Shown one piece after another: positions 23,008 to 25,351 of a stretch of DNA of 25,351 nt. The DNA lies in the NCBI GenBank assembly GCA_016296785.1, contig JAEDHX010000024.1, positions 1 through 25,351 of the forward strand. Reading direction: 5' to 3'. The position numbers and the translations under genes were made by a program. The number at the start of each line of letters is the position of its first letter. The stretch's first letter is position 1. The DNA is from Coprococcus sp. (GTDB lineage Bacteria; Bacillota; Clostridia; Lachnospirales; Lachnospiraceae). The notes under the pieces were generated by a model. The model made no database searches and was not told where the DNA came from. It was given only the letters and a program-made list of their open reading frames with translations.

Positions 23008-23026
23008 TAGTATTACCCCTCAATTA

Positions 23027-23986
23027 TTATTTTGCCTTATTCTTTAAAAGCTCATTTTGCTCCTGCTGTAATTCGCAAAGAGATTTGAGATATGGAACAA
23101 GTGTATCTTCAATAGCTTTCTGAGAATTCTCAATTGCCTCAATCTGTTTTCTCTGATATTCAAGCTCAACACTCTCATTATCATAATGTGCATCAGGACA
23201 AACATATCTCTTAAATTCTGCAATAAACTCATCAAGCTTATGATAAGCCTTTTCAGTAACTGTTTTAAATATCAGATTGAATGTCAATGAGAAGATCATA
23301 CCATAAATAGATGTATGGAACGCAACCTTAATACCATCCATAAGCGGTCCGATACTATTTGCTATCTCCTCTGCACTTCCTGTATTAAATGCCTGAAGAC
23401 CAAATGACAAACCAATAAATGTACCAAGAATACCAAGACCTGTCATTGCACTAGGTATAAGATTAAGTCTACCCTTTTCAACGCAATCATCTATAAGCTG
23501 ATAGTTGATAAAATCATCTATATCGCATCTGTAGTTATTTGGAGCTTCCTTCTCAAGTCTGTTCATTTCTTCAACATAATCTATATATGTATTTCTAAGG
23601 TGCGACTCGTTAAAGATGCCGTAACGGTTATCTGTTTTGTAGTCATCCCATAAAAGGCATTTTCTTCTGGCATAATCCTGTTTAATGTAGCTTATTGCAA
23701 CATGGAAATCATCGCCCATCTTATCTATTCTGCCCATTCGTTTATAAGCATATATAAATATAGCGCCTACAATAATAAACATTGCTACATTAACAATTAC
23801 ACTTGCTATATCAATATTATCATTAGTAATATTAAGGTATATGCATATAACAAGCATCGCTATATATACAACAGGAAGCCACTTCTTATTCAGCTCAATC
23901 TTCATATTCTGCTTCTTCTTGTAAGCCTTAGCAATAACCTCATTCTGCGGTCTTACCTTTAATCTTTTAACCTTTTTTACGTTCAT
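23027..23986 (-). CDS. MotA/TolQ/ExbB-like, ZorA-like membrane protein
   Basis: A 319-residue proton-channel family protein. It has a basic N-terminus, two close membrane helices (about 36-52 and 61-82), a cytoplasmic domain (83-175), then two helices containing SAMTGLGILGTFIGLSFGLQ (179-198) and VAFHTSIYGMIFSLTFNLIF (221-240), the MotA/ExbB core, and a short charged tail (241-319) ending in a Gln/Glu-rich helix. The track of open sequence begins with a GTG at 24001, which lies in the Shine-Dalgarno GGAGG (23995-23999); the ATG at 23986 is 8 nt downstream and is preferred. It lies 20 nt after the acyltransferase stop, so all four genes here appear to form one transcript. ZorA proteins usually have a longer tail. 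Confidence 0.85.
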   Translation of the reverse strand: MNVKKVKRLKVRPQNEVIAKAYKKKQNMKIELNKKWLPVVYIAMLVICIYLNITNDNIDIASVIVNVAMFIIVGAIFIYAYKRMGRIDKMGDDFHVAISYIKQDYARRKCLLWDDYKTDNRYGIFNESHLRNTYIDYVEEMNRLEKEAPNNYRCDIDDFINYQLIDDCVEKGRLNLIPSAMTGLGILGTFIGLSFGLQAFNTGSAEEIANSIGPLMDGIKVAFHTSIYGMIFSLTFNLIFKTVTEKAYHKLDEFIAEFKRYVCPDAHYDNESVELEYQRKQIEAIENSQKAIEDTLVPYLKSLCELQQEQNELLKNKAK

Positions 23987-24006
23987 CTCTCTTACCTCCA
24001 CATTAG

Positions 24007-25029
24007 TTACGCTTCTCTATTATTAATATGTAATAAACACATAATTTTAGGTTTTATCCATTCTTTTAATAGTAATACGGGATATGTTATTGCTAATGAA
24101 ACAACTATGGAAATCACCGTCATTATTAATGAATCGACTAAGCTTTTTTCTGATAAGCTTCCAAATAACATATACTGTTTCTCTTTTTCATAAATATAAA
24201 ACAATACCAATCTATGTATACCATAAATATATAAACTGTTTTTGCCAAGATATTCTATACATCTGTTATCATTTCCATTTGTAATAACCACCAGGACATG
24301 AATTAATACAAATGCAAGCGGCATATATAAAAATGTTTCAAAATGAAATATTTGTTCTGTATTATCAATTGTTAAGGCAATTAATATCGGCGCCAGGACA
24401 GCAGCAACAGCAATATTCATGATTTTCTTATTTTGTATTCTATCCAAATAACCAATCCTGCCACATAAATAGCCGACCCCAAGACATAATACAGCAGCAG
24501 GTATTACATGAAACATCTGCGGTATAGGTTCTGAATTATATGCTGAATAAACATACGCCTGTATTCTTGGCGAAATCACAAATAATACTAAAACACTAAT
24601 TCCCACTATATATTCCTTCTTCTTAAAACAAAGAAGAAGCTTGAATAATACAATAGAAATGAATAGTACCGGAAGGAACCATAATGCGTAGTTAAAAATA
24701 ATAATTAGATTCTCTCCTCCCAATAATACTGCCGTAACAGCCTCTTTAACACTTAAGCTTTTTTCCAGAATAATTACCCTGAAAACACAAGATACCAAAC
24801 AAAATACTATGTATGGAATAAGCAGGGTTTTTGCTTTCTTTACAATGAATCTGCCTAATGGCTCATCCTCCCTGCCGGCAAGCAGATAACCTGATATTGC
24901 AAAAAATAACGGCATATGAATACTATATATTAAGCGAAATACATCTTGTGGCAGCTTCCAGCAATGACCTAAAACCACCATTATTATTGCTATACCCTTC
25001 AGATAATCTATATAGGTATTTCTCTTCAT
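24007..25029 (-). CDS. Acyltransferase 3 family membrane protein
   Basis: A 340-residue polytopic membrane protein of the acyltransferase 3 family, which O-acylates sugars of cell-wall polymers or exopolysaccharides. It opens with TYIDYLKGIAIIMVVLGHCW, the family start with the conserved His, followed by IHMPLFFAISGYLL, and has about ten hydrophobic segments; near the C-terminus lies YLGKNSLYIYGIHRLVL. No extra SGNH domain is attached. The ATG at 25029 has GGGGGA about 8 nt upstream; the frame stays open further, into the preceding gene, without a better start. The acceptor is unknown. It is 40 nt from the preceding acyltransferase gene and 20 nt from the ZorA-like gene. Confidence 0.9.
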   Translation of the reverse strand: MKRNTYIDYLKGIAIIMVVLGHCWKLPQDVFRLIYSIHMPLFFAISGYLLAGREDEPLGRFIVKKAKTLLIPYIVFCLVSCVFRVIILEKSLSVKEAVTAVLLGGENLIIIFNYALWFLPVLFISIVLFKLLLCFKKKEYIVGISVLVLFVISPRIQAYVYSAYNSEPIPQMFHVIPAAVLCLGVGYLCGRIGYLDRIQNKKIMNIAVAAVLAPILIALTIDNTEQIFHFETFLYMPLAFVLIHVLVVITNGNDNRCIEYLGKNSLYIYGIHRLVLFYIYEKEKQYMLFGSLSEKSLVDSLIMTVISIVVSLAITYPVLLLKEWIKPKIMCLLHINNREA

Positions 25030-25069
25030 CACAGCTTCCCCCGTACAGAATAATTTCATTCTGTTCGCA

Positions 25070-25351
25070 TCATTTTGTACCACATTGCTCTACTCTCATT
25101 CTAATTCTATCAATTGCTTTATCATACCTAATAAGCTTCTTGAAGCCTTCAAGTACATATGACATCACAAGCGAAATCATTAGAAGCACTGCAACAACAA
25201 GTAAAAAGTGCTTAAACGAATAGATAAATGACTTCATGTAATATTGCCTGATAAAGGTGTGTATCAGGAAAATATTCATTGAATGTCTTCCAAGATGATA
25301 TAGCACTTGTCTTACTACAGGAATATAAACCACAAATTCCAAGCAGAACAA
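25070..25351 (-). CDS. Second acyltransferase-like protein, C-terminal part
   Basis: Only the last 93 or so codons are in the window; the frame is open to the right edge and the start lies outside. The fragment contains YHLGRHSMNIFLIHTFIRQY, matching the C-terminal LGxxS-IFLIH pattern of acyltransferase 3 proteins, and one long hydrophobic segment (LLVVAVLLMISLVMSYVL) before a basic tail. It is probably a paralogue of the next gene in the same operon. Confidence 0.75.
   Translation of the reverse strand: MFCLEFVVYIPVVRQVLYHLGRHSMNIFLIHTFIRQYYMKSFIYSFKHFLLVVAVLLMISLVMSYVLEGFKKLIRYDKAIDRIRMRVEQCGTK

Noticed and set aside
22243..23986. Calling the pair a complete Zorya defence system or flagellar stator
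   Set aside because: No zorC, zorD or zorE-like gene and no flagellar gene is in the window; only similarity of architecture is supported.

Overview
The window is AT-rich, tightly packed bacterial chromosome. It looks like an anaerobic Gram-positive of the Lachnospiraceae (Bacillota). The reasons are the protein families (class IIB fructose-bisphosphate aldolase, FabV/Ter enoyl reductase, an OPT transporter paired with a PqqD-like protein, a GdpP-RplI-DnaB cluster), strong AGGAGG-type ribosome binding sites, Bacillus-type SOS boxes and a remnant of the sporulation regulator SpoIIID. The family assignment is an inference; no rRNA or tRNA is present.

Layout. 1-319: left edge with a long palindrome and the fba leader. 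320-1183: fba. 1184-1914: decayed DNA holding a broken insertion-sequence end and a frameshifted surface-protein remnant. 1915-9061, minus strand: the DNA-repair operon uvrB-uvrA-tcdA, a zinc-ribbon membrane protein and, after a terminator-like hairpin, a rhomboid protease; a LexA/DinR SOS box lies upstream of uvrB. 9280-11049: secreted CAP-domain protein with 111-residue repeats. 11355-12672, plus: a transglutaminase-fold protein with Ser in place of the expected catalytic Cys, then upp. 12688-13338, minus: HAD phosphatase. 13513-15778, plus: OPT transporter overlapping a PqqD-like gene. 15864-20909, minus: gdpP-rplI-dnaB-fabV operon. 20950-22242: a gene-decay island with a histidine-kinase remnant, a complete small type I toxin-antitoxin locus, a broken spoIIID and a small pentapeptide-like ORF. 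22243-25351, minus: two membrane acyltransferases followed by a MotA/ExbB-like and a MotB/OmpA-like gene resembling the ZorA/ZorB motor pair.

The most interesting element is at 21304-21632. A 28-residue holin-like/TxpA-like peptide is driven by a near-consensus promoter (TTGAAC-N17-TATAAT) whose -35 overlaps a perfect Gram-positive SOS box core. Its Shine-Dalgarno can be sequestered in a hairpin. A convergent antisense RNA of about 100 nt has its own TTGAAA-N17-TATAAT promoter and terminator and covers the toxin stop codon and 3' UTR. This architecture predicts a DNA-damage-inducible type I toxin-antitoxin system, a Gram-positive counterpart in logic to TisB/IstR, and it shares SOS control with uvrBA in the same window.

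Several starts were moved inward from the longest open frame because the upstream start codon lies inside the Shine-Dalgarno sequence or lacks one: fba, rhomboid, uvrB, HAD, OPT (TTG), gdpP, the MotA-like gene and the acyltransferase.
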